Of a DNA stretch of 64,000 bases, positions 20,968 to 31,695 are shown piece by piece (position 1 is the stretch's first letter; each line of letters opens with the position of its first letter). The translations under genes were made by a program, and so were the position numbers. The notes beneath the pieces were generated by a model, which did no database searches, was not told where the DNA came from, and worked only from the letters and a program-made list of their open reading frames with translations. Origin of the DNA: Arabidopsis thaliana (Eukaryota > Streptophyta > Magnoliopsida > Brassicales > Brassicaceae); assembly GCF_000001735.4 (NCBI RefSeq), contig NC_003071.7, forward strand, positions 1,127,001 through 1,191,000. The letters are read 5' to 3'.

Positions 20968-22023
20968 TTATTGAAATATCAAACCGGAGTCTCCTAGTCT
21001 ATAGTCAATAATCTCATCAAAGGTTTTCGCCATTTGTGGCGTAAGATGATTCTTCCAATCACCAACTTCACCTTTCCTAAAGAACACCTGAGAATCTACA
21101 CCAATTCTCGTTGTCCCATTCTTATTAACCTCCAAATTGCTTAAATTTCGTAAACTACACAACTTCAAGATCTCCTCCACCGATCCACTTTCTTCTTCTT
21201 CCTTGGTGAATGGACATTCCAAGAACTCGGCGAGTCTCTTGACTTGAACACGAGGCTCCTCAATTATCTCTTCGTACTTCATGAAAAGAACATTCTCCTT
21301 TGCTTCCAAGCTCCCTTTCCAATAGCTCAATACATGTTCCCAATAAGGTCCATATAAGAGAACTCCTCTACAATAAGCATCAAACATGAGCTCAAAAGTG
21401 GCTTGATCCATCTTGGTGCGATGCAACATGTTTCTATAATGCCAGCCGGAGACAAACGTATCTTTGATACCTCTACACACATATACGGTTTTGCAAGCTT
21501 TTGTGGTGGCTTCACGCAATGCTTGTAAGTGCATGTGTGTAGAAAAGATCATAGGAGAAGAATACTTTGCGAGATCCGGAATTTGGCTATTAGCGTATAA
21601 CTCAACCTCAAGAAATGGGACAAGGTCATGAGGGTTTTGTAAGAGCAAAGGATGTGTTTGAGGGGTTCCGCGGTACTTTTCTCTATGTACAACAGCGAAA
21701 ATTAGGGATTTGAGCCAAGTGGTTCCACCTTTGGGCAAAGAAGCGAGGATTATATCAGTATCTCGTGGCTTGAAGTGTTTTTGGACGTCAAGAACGGCTT
21801 GGAGTGTGTTTGGATAGTACCAACAACCTTTGTAGTTGTAGAGACCATAACCCATGAAATCTTTGTCTGAAGGTAGAGAAGTGATCAAGTTCTTGGTTTC
21901 TTGACTAACGTTGTCGTCTTTCATGTAGTTTGGAAGGTGATGAGCTTCTTTAGAAGCCTCCATTGTGATAATTTGTTCCCACGATTTGAAACACAAAGAG
22001 AGGATAGTGAAAAAGGTGAACAT
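20968..22023 (-). CDS. SOT11: Cytosolic sulfotransferase SOT11
   Basis: This is a PAPS-dependent soluble sulfotransferase, intronless like its neighbours, whose acceptor substrate is not deducible. The ORF is 351 codons. The 5'-phosphosulfate loop is LPKGGTTW (residues 96-103), the general-base histidine is in STH (His163), the 3'-phosphate site is RGIKDTFVS (184-192), and the C-terminal PAPS motif is RKGEVGDW (316-323). Compared with SOT12 and SOT13 the usual PKSGTTW is PKGGTTW and RNPKD is RGIKD, so cofactor-site residues have drifted although the Arg and Ser of the 3'-phosphate site remain. The ATG at 21963 (MEASKEAHH) would give a 331-residue protein closer to the sizes of its relatives; the extra 20 residues are hydrophobic and poorly supported. 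It is the first member, in map order, of a three-gene tandem array and the most divergent. Confidence 0.9.
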   Translation of the reverse strand: MFTFFTILSLCFKSWEQIITMEASKEAHHLPNYMKDDNVSQETKNLITSLPSDKDFMGYGLYNYKGCWYYPNTLQAVLDVQKHFKPRDTDIILASLPKGGTTWLKSLIFAVVHREKYRGTPQTHPLLLQNPHDLVPFLEVELYANSQIPDLAKYSSPMIFSTHMHLQALREATTKACKTVYVCRGIKDTFVSGWHYRNMLHRTKMDQATFELMFDAYCRGVLLYGPYWEHVLSYWKGSLEAKENVLFMKYEEIIEEPRVQVKRLAEFLECPFTKEEEESGSVEEILKLCSLRNLSNLEVNKNGTTRIGVDSQVFFRKGEVGDWKNHLTPQMAKTFDEIIDYRLGDSGLIFQ

Positions 22024-22474
22024 AAAAGAGTTTTTATTTACTTATTTGATGCTTTGAACAATTTGACCTTACAAGCAGATGGTTATATTTCATAGACAAA
22101 GTGTTTAGGGATTTGTTTTAATCATGCGTGGATCTTAAGCCACACATTTCCTATATTACGATAAGAAATCTTATCTTGAAAAAAAAAAAATACTTGATAG
22201 ATTTTGACTCTTTGGAATTGTAGTTTAGTCGTGTACTAGTGTCTAGTGGCTAGTGCATGTGCGGTGTCATAAATTTAAATCTAAATGTGATAGTGAGCGA
22301 CAAAATTTTGTTTCTTTCTAAAAGATAATAGTATGATTCAAGAAAACACAAACATAATTTATTTCATTTTATTCATAAACACAAACACAAACATAACAGC
22401 AGAAAAATATATAAAACAAGAAATAACATAATTGAAGCAAAACAAGAACATGAGAACAAGTTTCAAAGATTGAT
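22024..22474. other. SOT11-SOT12 spacer
   Basis: This holds the SOT11 promoter and SOT12 3' region. It is AT-rich with an A-rich run at 22178-22190 and contains no gene. Confidence 0.5.
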
Positions 22475-23455
22475 TCAAGAAGAAAATTTAAGACCAGAAC
22501 CTTTAAACTTCTCTTCAATGGTTCTATCAATTTCCTCTGCCAATGACTCACTCAAAGTATCTCTCCATCCTCCAATCTCTCCTTTTCTAAAGAAAGTTTT
22601 AGTCTCTATTCCATTTGGCAATTTCCCTTCTTTGTTAACTTCCAAATTACTTAAACTCTCAAAGCTACACAACTTCACAATCTCTCTCACTTCTTCTTCT
22701 TCAATAAAGCCACATTCCAAGAACTCCGCGATCCGCTTCATCTCAACTTCGGTCTGCTTCTTTAGCTCCTCGTAAGTAACAAACAAGACCTTGTTCGGAT
22801 TCTCGCGGCTTGCATACCAGTACTCCAATATATGATCCCAAAAGGGTCCACCTATAAACTTCCCTTCACAAAACGCTTCAACCGCTTTTTCGATAGGATA
22901 ATCCGCGGTTTCCTCAGGAGCTAGCTTTTTCCCAAAATGCCATAAGGACACAAACATGTCCTTAGGGTTCCTACAACAATACACAATCTTACAAGACGAG
23001 CTCTTAACAGACTCGGGGAGCGAAAGATGCGATATGTGCGTGTTCATCAGTCTTGGAGAAGGCAAACTGGAGAAATCGAAATCTGGGGACTCGTAGTAAA
23101 CTCCTTCCAAGAAGGGCACAAGAAGGTGTGGATTGGTGACCAGAAGAGGATGGTTACCAGAAGAAGAAACTGGAAACTTGTGTCGGTTAAGGAGAGCAAA
23201 GACAAGAGCTTTTAACCAAGTGGTACCTGATTTAGGATTAGTGACGAGGATAATGTCGGAATCTTTAGCTTCAAAGCGTTTTTGGCAGATCAAGATTCCT
23301 TGTAAAATAGCTTGTGTGTGCCAAAGTCCTTGGAATTCATATATTTCACTCACTAACCAACCTTTCTCTTTAGGAAGAGAAGAGATCAGAGCTCTTGTTT
23401 CTTGTGTCAGATCTTCATCTCCCAAGTAAGCAGGAACTGATGATGATGATGACAT
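22475..23455 (-). CDS. SOT12: Cytosolic sulfotransferase SOT12 (AtST1)
   Basis: SOT12 transfers sulfonate from PAPS to hydroxylated acceptors. From the literature I recall activity on brassinosteroids, flavonoids and salicylic acid, with stress and salicylate induction. The single-exon ORF is 326 residues. Motifs are NPKSGTTW (73-80, with the catalytic Lys), NTH with His140 as general base, CRNPKDMFVS (161-170) and RKGEIGGW (290-297). The N-terminus MSSSSSVPAYLGDEDLTQET fits a cytosolic protein without a signal peptide. A TATA box and a W-box lie upstream. It sits in the middle of the tandem array and is closest in motif sequence to SOT13. Confidence 0.94.
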   Translation of the reverse strand: MSSSSSVPAYLGDEDLTQETRALISSLPKEKGWLVSEIYEFQGLWHTQAILQGILICQKRFEAKDSDIILVTNPKSGTTWLKALVFALLNRHKFPVSSSGNHPLLVTNPHLLVPFLEGVYYESPDFDFSSLPSPRLMNTHISHLSLPESVKSSSCKIVYCCRNPKDMFVSLWHFGKKLAPEETADYPIEKAVEAFCEGKFIGGPFWDHILEYWYASRENPNKVLFVTYEELKKQTEVEMKRIAEFLECGFIEEEEVREIVKLCSFESLSNLEVNKEGKLPNGIETKTFFRKGEIGGWRDTLSESLAEEIDRTIEEKFKGSGLKFSS

Positions 23456-23544
23456 TGTTGAGACTTGAGAGATCGATCAATCTTGAAAGTATGAGATCTT
23501 TTGCTTAAGCTCTCTATGTATCTATGATGCTAATGCTTGTCTGC

Positions 23545-23633
23545 TTTTATATATGAATGAGAAGGTTGTTCTACAAGTAAATTTCACAATGCTTTTGCTT
23601 CTAAGATATTAGTTTGGGTGGTGAAATGGTCAA
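23545..23633 (-). promoter_or_regulatory. SOT12 core promoter with TATA and W-box
   Basis: TATATAAAA occurs at 23545-23553 on the minus strand, about 90 bases before the ATG. TTGACC, a WRKY-type W-box, occurs at 23628-23633, about 80 bases further upstream. A W-box fits the known stress/salicylate responsiveness of SOT12; the functional link is inference. Confidence 0.5.
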
Positions 23634-23870
23634 CACATCCTTTACTTGAAGAGCACGTAGAATATAATATTTAAAGATAACAAAACAAGAAAGAAGGAGA
23701 ATCACGACTCTTATGTCTAAAACTCAAAAACAATAGTTTTATTTCTCAACAGACCAGTTTGGTGACTTTGGTCCATCACAACAAGTCAACAACCTTACTT
23801 GTATTAAGCCAATAAAAAGAAGAAAAAAAAAAGCTCAAGAAATTGAGAACTAAGTTGGTAAAGCAGATTC

Positions 23871-24860
23871 TTAGCAAAAGAATCTAAAATCAGAACCAAT
23901 TAGTTTCTCCTTAGTGGTTTTATCAATTTCCTCTGCTAACAAAGGAGTTAAAGTATCTCTCCATCCACCAATCTCTCCTTTCCTAAAAAATGCCTTAGTC
24001 TCCATTCCATTCAGTAACTTACCCTTCTCATTAACCTCCAATTTACTCAGATTCTCAAGACTACACAGCTTTATGATATCTTCCAATACTCCATTCTCTA
24101 TCTCTTCTTCTGTAAAAGAATATCCCAAGAACTCGGCGATCCGCATCACCCACTCCTGAGGCTGCTCTCTCATCTCTTCATACATTACAAACATAACCTT
24201 TTTCGGGTTTTCTCGGCTTTCTTTCCAATACTGTAATACATGATCCCAAAAGGGTCCGTATATACTAGACCCTCGGCAAAAAAACCTCACCATTTCCTCC
24301 ATTGTGCATCCAACCATCTCCTTAACAATCAAATTTTTCATGAAATGCCAAAGTGAGACAAACGCGTCCTTCGGGTTCCTGCAGCAATACACAACTTTAC
24401 AGGACGAGTCCTTAACTGACTCAGGGAGTGACCCTACAGGAATGTGTGTAGAGAAGATCCTAGGAGAAGTATCTTGAGTGTGAAGGTGGAAACCTTCGAT
24501 AAAGGTCACGAGGGTATGCGGGTTGTTATCGAGCAGAGGATGGGATACTAGAGGGGTTTGGAATTCTTGCCTATGAATCAAAGCAAAGACAAGTGATTTC
24601 AACCAAGTTGTACCTGACTTAGGAATGCTTGCAAGGACGATGTCTGAATCTCTGGCCTGAAAATGCTTCTGGCTATATAGAACACCTTCTAAAAGATTTG
24701 GTGGATACCAAAATCCCTGGTATTGATAGAGATACTCTGCAAAAACGCTTCTGTCTCTCGGAAGAGAAGACAGCAACTCCTCGCATTCTTGGACTAACTC
24801 AGATTCTACCAATAACTTCGAAAGAGTGGTTTCGGATTTTGTCATAGTGATATGAGCCAA
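23871..24860 (-). CDS. SOT13: Cytosolic sulfotransferase SOT13
   Basis: This is an intronless PAPS-dependent sulfotransferase of 329 residues and a tandem paralogue of SOT12. I recall the family member at this position acting on flavonoids, but the substrate cannot be read from sequence. Motifs are IPKSGTTW (79-86), FSTH with His139, CRNPKDAFVS (160-169) and RKGEIGGW (293-300); all cofactor residues are intact. The N-terminal 25 residues (MAHITMTKSETTLSK...) differ from SOT12, while the central and C-terminal parts are clearly related. The TATA box at 25032-25040 supports independent transcription. Only about 415 bases separate it from the SOT12 start. Confidence 0.9.
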   Translation of the reverse strand: MAHITMTKSETTLSKLLVESELVQECEELLSSLPRDRSVFAEYLYQYQGFWYPPNLLEGVLYSQKHFQARDSDIVLASIPKSGTTWLKSLVFALIHRQEFQTPLVSHPLLDNNPHTLVTFIEGFHLHTQDTSPRIFSTHIPVGSLPESVKDSSCKVVYCCRNPKDAFVSLWHFMKNLIVKEMVGCTMEEMVRFFCRGSSIYGPFWDHVLQYWKESRENPKKVMFVMYEEMREQPQEWVMRIAEFLGYSFTEEEIENGVLEDIIKLCSLENLSKLEVNEKGKLLNGMETKAFFRKGEIGGWRDTLTPLLAEEIDKTTKEKLIGSDFRFFC

Positions 24861-25031
24861 AGCTTTTGCTCTTGCTTTTGTAAATGGACCCTCTGTTATC
24901 TCAGTAATGATTGAATTGCAAAGAAGTGCTCAAGCTTAAAGAACAAAGAGATTTAAAGCAAGCTTCCTCTTAACCCAAGTCTCTCTTAGAGGCTAATTGT
25001 TGGAAGTTGTGTTTTCATTAGCATAAAAATC

Positions 25032-25040
25032 CTTTATATA
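25032..25040 (-). promoter_or_regulatory. TATA box of SOT13
   Basis: TATATAAAG on the minus strand, about 170 bases upstream of the SOT13 ATG, predicts a leader of about 140 nt. Confidence 0.45.
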
Positions 25041-25715
25041 AGCCATGAAATCTTAAAAATAAAAAGGAAAAACATCAAAACCCAATAATCATATCACACA
25101 GATTGTACTATTGTGGTATTGCTTGCACATAACTCTATATATAACTAGATTATGAACATCTTAAAATGTGAGATTTTTCTCTATTTTTATCACTTTCTTT
25201 ACAAAAGAAAGATTTATGATTTCAAAATAAAACTCTATCTATGAATGATAGATATAAATTTATAAAAAATGTCAAAATCCTATATAAAAGTACCAAATGT
25301 CGAACTATAATAAGATGCATTATATGTAGCTGCATAAAAGATAAGAGTATCTATATATGTTTCCTCATTAAGCACAAACAAACAGCAAGAACCAAAAAAT
25401 GTACTTTCTGGATTACGAAAGATCTAGAAAAAGTGAAGAAGGGCCAAAATTATTAACTTGAATAATAAAGTAATTGCTAGATTCTATTATAAATTAGCTT
25501 CCATTCAACAAAAGAAAAGTTTTACATCTAGTTCTAACCATTTGTTTCTTAAAAGTCTTGCAGCATACAGATTTAAAGTTCCTCAGAAGTAAGAAGTGGC
25601 TAAAATTCTCTGAAGATAAGTCCATACTAAAACGATCCTACTTGTCGCAAACACACCAACCTTAACAAGAACTTTAAAATGTGTCCGAGAGACGGAAAAG
25701 ACCACTCACTTTTAA
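25041..25715. other. SOT13 promoter and TRAX 3' region
   Basis: AT-rich DNA. The plus-strand frame at 25241-25456 has no domain and an AT-driven composition. The right part is likely the TRAX-like gene's 3' UTR. Confidence 0.45.
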
Positions 25716-27285
25716 TCATTCGACATCAGCAGCTCCCAATAGGTATGATGTTGGTGCATTATCTCCAAGCAGTGGAATATACTCTAATCCTCTCACGTGA
25801 ACGCTAAAGCAAGCTAATAAACAAACAAACAAAAAAGAGTTACAAAAACGTATTGGTTGGTATCTAATAGTGTGCGGATATGAGATTTGTGCATACCGTT
25901 CTCTATTTTGATCACACTTTGAAGCATCACTTCCATCTTGGATTTCATGTCATAACTGTCATCCATCTTTGGCACAACTAGCATTAGTTCCCTATGAATC
26001 TGTCGAACAAACTGACAAATCCTCTGCGCGAATTCGATTTCACCGTCTGATATGCGACCAATTGCCATCCGCATTAGCTCTCCCGTCAAATCTGCAAGCT
26101 GTGCAAGTAACAAACAATAATCAAACATAATTCAGAACTCCAAACAATAGAGAACATCTTTGACAGTAAGTATTAACCATAAATAAAGATGGTCTAAAAA
26201 ATACCCCAAGAATATAGTCGAGGATATTGATCTGCAACGGCTCTAAAGAAGGGTCACTAAGTGGTACAAGCGTTGTGTTAATCTCATCGAGAGTACATAG
26301 CGTCCCAGACAAACAGAACTTATAAAACGTTGCAGCTTCAACATATTCCTGCACCTGTAAGTTACACAAAACCACAAAACATATCAGTTAAACCATTAAC
26401 CAAAATCGTACCAAAAGATGAATGATTTTCCGTTTCACAAACCCCTGGGGAATAAGCACGTCTCAGCTTCCAAAAATCAGTCCCTTGAAGCTCTTTCATT
26501 AGCCGGGCAAAATGTTGATCCCTCACTGCTTCTAAATCCTTCCCTGCTTTCTCCAATACCTCCTCTTTGTTGTCTTTACTGAGCCTGCCATATAACAACA
26601 TAGTAAACAAAACAAACAAACAGTATCTTGATGAAGAACACAACAAAAACACACAAAATCTTGATGAACACAAACAAAAACAACAGAGGTGTTGAAATTA
26701 CCTGTGAACCTGAAAGATAACTTTTTTGCTGTTCATTGTGATATCACGACTTACCTTCACCACTCTTTCTCGCTTCTCATTCTACAAAGAAACAATCATA
26801 GAAACCAGATAAAGCCTCCTCCTTTATTCTCAATTCGCTATAGAATCTATTACAAAACCCAAGTTGCAACATGAAAGATCATTTCTTTAGTTGTCTAAAC
26901 CTATAAACCTTACTTAAAGGACTCAATCCCATGACGCAAAGGTTCAATCTTTATAAACAAACAGATAAACCCAGGAGAAACAATGGAGCAGAGGAAACAC
27001 TTACGAAGTTATTGAGATAATCAGCGTAAGTAGAGAAAGCATCTTTCATTGAGGATTCAGTACTCATCGTCCTAGCTTTCTTAACCAAATGTTCAACACC
27101 ACTCTCTGCAACTACACAAACACCAAAACCATCGTTACTAATCAACACTAAAGACCACACAAAGCAATAGATATATGTAGAAGTGAGTGTGTATACATAC
27201 TTTGATGGAGTCTCTGAGGTTTTAATTTGGGAGCCATAAGCATAAAGGCTACTCTTTGGAACGCCGATGAAGAACAACTCAACAT
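25716..27285 (-). CDS. Translin-associated factor X (TRAX)-like protein
   Basis: TRAX is the catalytic partner of translin in the C3PO endoribonuclease, which processes passenger-strand and tRNA-derived RNAs. Exons in transcript order are 27285-27201, 27111-27005, 26781-26702, 26584-26443, 26354-26205, 26098-25897 and 25813-25716, giving 287 residues, near the animal TRAX length of about 290. The all-helical translin fold is seen throughout. Signature words match TRAX rather than translin: FWKLRRAYSPGVQEYVEA, DYILGLADLTGELMR and IKIENACFSVHVRG. By alignment from memory, the acidic active-site residues correspond to Glu141, Glu144 and Asp191, all present, so the enzyme is probably active. It should be At2g03780. 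It is transcribed divergently from the tRNA gene, 100 bases away. Confidence 0.9.
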
Positions 27286-27384
27286 CTGTCTGATTTCTCC
27301 GATGCTCACTCGAAGCCCAAAGGTTTATTTCGCGATGCTTTAGTTTGAAAGTTAAATATTAAACGAGAGAATAAGGAGACATCA

Positions 27385-27457
27385 GGTGCTGTGGTGTAGT
27401 GGTTATCACGTTTGCCTTACACGCAAAAGGTCTCCAGTTCGATCCTGGGCAGCACCA
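27385..27457 (+). tRNA. tRNA-Val (anticodon UAC)
   Basis: A 73-nt cloverleaf folds cleanly. Acceptor stem GGTGCTG pairs with CAGCACC, with discriminator A. The D arm is in TGGTGTAGTGGTTATCA, the anticodon stem is TTTGC/GCAAA with loop CTTACAC (anticodon TAC), and the T arm contains GGTCTCCAGTTCGATCCTGG. There is no intron and no encoded CCA. A run of T's follows, as expected for RNA polymerase III termination. Confidence 0.96.
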
Positions 27458-27460
27458 GTT

Positions 27461-27466
27461 TTTTGT
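27461..27466 (+). terminator. Pol III T-run terminator
   Basis: TTTTTT-type tract immediately after the tRNA-Val gene. Confidence 0.6.
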
Positions 27467-27469
27467 AAT

Positions 27470-29649
27470 TAGGATTGATTGATTCATTTTTTCTCCACGG
27501 TTTTGAATGGTATTTTTAATTAAGGTTAATTTACAGTATATTGTTTTTTTCTTTTCCTAATTTTGAATGTGTTCTACAACCTAGCTTATTTTATGTACAA
27601 AAAGTGTTCAATAAAGTGCATAAATCAATTTGAGATGACCAACATTCTTGTAAACTATGATGGTAGATGTTAGAGAATATTTTGAACTAATTGGATTTGA
27701 GTTTAATACTAATTTGATTTCATAATGATAAATGAGCATTTAGTAATTGTTGGTTTTACGTTTAAATGGTAATTCCTATATAGATGATTAGTTTTGTTCC
27801 ATGTTCAAAATATTGTTAGTCGTTAATTAGACAGCCGATGGGTCCTAATGATTACTCGGTTAATCGAAGAATAATCGAAAATTAGTTTTAAAATTATTTT
27901 ATATATCTTAGGTTTACATACAATTTATGTTATAAAATGTCACATAATAAATTATGAGTCTTATAATAATTTTATGGATATCATTTTAGAAAAAATGAAA
28001 GCTAAGTCTATTAAGCAAACATATAACTATATTTGGTTGTTCCTCAAACTTATACGTTTTTGTTCACACAACATATTATCTATTTGTTTACCAGCCAAAA
28101 TTTATTAAATTTTCATGAGCCAAAATTTACTCATCAGTGTGACTTTGCTGCCAAATATTTCATAAACCACCGTGAAACAATGATTTAGAAAATGTAACTC
28201 TCTAGAGAAAAAATATATGTTTTCTTTCTTAGTGATGAATTGTGTAACCTCGACTGTCATTCAGATAATTTTCTTGTTTTTTTTGTTTTCTCTAAGTTTC
28301 AGTTTCAAGTGTAGTAACTCTCAAACGGGCATGAATCAACAAACACTTTATATTATGTCTTCCATTTAAAGTAGTATAATCATTTGGATTATGAATTGTT
28401 TTTCAACAATTTATGGATCATGACTTTTTTTGTCAATAATTTATGGATCATAACTTTGATGATATATGACTGTTTATATGTATCTAGGTTACAAAATTAA
28501 ACAAATTTACAATACTTAGTGTTATCATATGGATTAATCAGATTATATTATTCATTGTCATTAGATGGATTTTTGAAGATTAGTCAGTCAAAAGTATGCA
28601 AAATATCTTAGCATGATGCGAGACAAATTCAATAGGTGGGTTGGTTTAATTTGATTTTCATAAATGACAATGGTATTGTTAAAAAAATAAATAACAGGTG
28701 ATCCCCAAAACTTGTAATCCATAAAACATACATATTATACTTTAATTTATTTTACAAATGTTTTTTTATATATAACTAACAAAACAATAATATTTGTGAT
28801 GACCAACTCATAATCTTATTCTATATATACTTACTGTAAAATATATACTCTTTGGCGTAATAAATTAAGAAAACTTAAAAATTAAATATCAACAAATTAA
28901 AATAGAATTTTTTTTCTCTCTCGCAATTTACTGCTGGTTCAATCCTAGTTTTTAGCGGATGTTATTTTAATTACTAAGTTTCGCGCACAGAAAAAAAAAG
29001 TTATTTATCTACTATACCTCATTTCTAAACTAAATCACTATGCATAAAAAAAAAACTATAAGAAGACATATTCGGCTCATAATTTCAGAAAAAAAAAACT
29101 TGACATTAGTTATGCATGTGATATTATATTATATACTTTCTATGTGATATATACTTTTCTTTTTCTTAATATAGATAAAAAAACTCCAAAAGTTTTTAAA
29201 TTGCTAAATTACTCTAACCAATTATTTGAAATGATATTTTTGTTATTTGTTTTTGATTAGTCCTTTTAACATTTAAATTCCCCTATCACAGAATCAAGAC
29301 TCAAAAATCGACAAAATTGATTTGTACTTATCAACTCGATTCAAGACTCAATTTGATTTAATTTTGTTTGTTACGGTTTTTTTTTTCTGTAGCAAATTGC
29401 TGAGTTAAATTTTAGTTTTATAATTACCAAAACATAGAAAAATCATATATAATCCGGCGATTCAATTTTTTATCATCTTTTACAATTTTTCCGAATACTG
29501 GTTTTTTTTTTTAACCGCTTAAAAAAAATTAGTTACCTCGTTTAAACTTGATTACCAATTGAACTCAGTAATTGCTTAGCTTGTTGATCAAACAAAATAA
29601 AATCCTTTTAAACACCTTTCCGAAAGTTAAAACCTAAAAGTTTCAATTC
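27470..29649. other. Intergenic
   Basis: About 2.2 kb of very AT-rich DNA with no credible ORF on either strand. The part near 27830-27960 (ACTCGGTTAATCG, TTAGTTTTAAAATTA) resembles the interior of the MITE-like element at 47183-47623 and may be a decayed relative. Confidence 0.45.
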
Positions 29650-29781
29650 ATGATTTTGAAAATAAGCGGCCGAAACATTATACACTTCCTCCACACGCAC
29701 AACAATAGACTCAAAGCAAACGCAACTCATATCCAATCGCTTTTAAACGCCAATAATCGCGTTACAGTAACAACTCGAAAA

Positions 29782-31695
29782 ATGGTAACACTAATCGTGG
29801 CCACCACCGCCGATCCAGCGTCGATCAACCCTGCGGCGGCGCTTCTCGCCATGCCCGGTTGGACCGCCGGACCTATCTTACCGCCGGTAAAGTTTCAATC
29901 ATCCTCCGCCGGTAAAGTATCAACCTTTCTCTCGTCTGATTTTGTTCTTGTCGAAATTTTCAGGACATAAAGAGTTTTAGTAACAAGCAAACGAGAGTGA
30001 TTCAACACGATAGATCTATAGTAAAAGAAGACGATCTCGATTTACGTTGGGAAGAAGCTACCGGTGAAGTTGTTGATGAAGTCATCTTCCTCAGCCGTCA
30101 CACCGCCGTCTCAAATCGTCCTGCTTTAACTGTTCATCCGATTGGTAGTGCATCAAAATCCAAACTTTTGATTAGGGCTTTGTTCTTTTTACGATTTTCT
30201 GAAAGATTCAAACTTTGTATTTGGGTTTTGGTTGTTTTATGTTTTCCTGAAGGATGTTTTGGTTGATAAGTGTAGGAGTGCTTCATCTAAAGGATGGAGA
30301 ATCACCGCCGCAAGGAGGAAAGCCTGGATGGGCGGCGTTGCCAAGCACTAGAATTGGTCCATGGTTTCGTCTTTTGAAGAAAATGGCTGAAGCTCATGGT
30401 TTAGTTCCTGAGTTTGAGGTATTTTGCTGTTTACTCTCTCTTATGAGTTTTGCTTTTGATTGGAATTGAAGTATGGTTTAAGGTGAGAGAGAATGTAAAT
30501 TGCTTTGTGTGGATGCAGATAACATTGGAAGCTACTCATCATGGACCAATAACTAACAAGCCAACGATGTTTTTGGAGATTGGTGAGTTTCTTTCTTTGT
30601 TCCTTTTATCTGAATTGATTAGCTCTCTGCTCGCTCTCTTGAAATTGCCATTTCGTTGTGTATCCGAGTTTCTTAGTTCATCTCCAGTGTAGTTTTTGAG
30701 GAATTGAATCTATAGTCTGAGAATGAATAACGTGTGTGTAGGTAGTACCGAGGAATACTGGAAGAGGCAAGACGCAGCTCAAGTCATGGCTCTTGTAAGT
30801 GTAAAAAAGTTAGTTAATTGAAATGGTTTCAGGAGGTAGAAAAAGGTCGTTGTTCTTGTATCTTGTTGTTTCCTGTGGATTTAAAGACTTCTCTAGGGTT
30901 GAAAGTTTGGTTCTAATAATCATCATGCTTAACAACAACTTTTGAGGCTCATGACTGGCCAGTAACTTTTAGTCTATATCTCTAAGTTTGCTTCCATTTA
31001 GTAAGGAGCATTTGTGTTTTGTGATTCAGTTAATGTGGGAAGGTCTTGGGCTAGGAGGCAGTGAAGAAGTAGGGAAGTGGAAAAGGTATATCCATTGGGG
31101 CTTAATCATTACCTCGACATAAAGAAAAACCGAAGTATCGATCTAAACTTAGTGTGGATTGTTTTTGGGTGGACAGTGAAACCGGAAAGAGGAAAGTTCT
31201 TTTAGGCATTGGAGGTGGACATTATGCTCCTCGTCACATGGATATAGCTTTGTAAGTTGTCAAGAACTCTGCTTTGTGCAAGCACAACATTGAACACGTT
31301 CTTTATCTCATTGTTTTGATTCTGCATTCATCAGGAAAGATGATATTTGGGTAGGCCATTTGCTTTCTGGATACTCATTACCGATGGAAGATCCAACTCA
31401 AACCAAAACAACGCCTGGAGAGAATTACATTGGTGGAAATTGGAGACAATCAATTAAGGCAGCATTTGAAGCTACTAAAGCATCATTCCCCGGAGGCGAG
31501 ATCTTGGCTCATCTTGACCACAAGTAAACTACTTCATTCTGCTCCTGATACTTTCTTGATACTCGCATTGGATTACGAGTAACGGGGTTTGTTTTTCTGT
31601 ATCACAGGAGCTTCAAAGGATGGCAAAAGAAGGCCATTACAGAGTTTTTAGCAGAAGAGAGCATCAATGTTGGGAAGCCAAACGATTTCACATGA
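29782..31695 (+). CDS. GEK1: D-aminoacyl-tRNA deacylase GEKO1 (DTD2 type)
   Basis: This is the archaeal/plant-type D-aminoacyl-tRNA deacylase. It clears mischarged and aldehyde-modified D-aminoacyl-tRNAs; geko1 mutants are ethanol (acetaldehyde) hypersensitive. Exons 29782-29886, 29964-30144, 30276-30418, 30519-30582, 30742-30794, 31030-31085, 31177-31251, 31335-31523 and 31608-31695 give 317 residues. The N-terminus MVTLIVATTADPASINPA and the motifs TLEATHHGPITNKPTMFLEIGSTEEYW (positions about 140-170, glycine- and histidine-rich) and LGIGGGHYAPRH match the family, whose active-site region is rich in His and Gly. I chose 29782 because family similarity begins there. An in-frame ATG at 29650 adds 44 residues that look like an organellar presequence. 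Confidence 0.93.

Noticed and set aside
25241-25456. 71-codon plus-strand frame
   Set aside because: Lys/Ile/Asn-rich AT-driven frame in the SOT13 promoter region.
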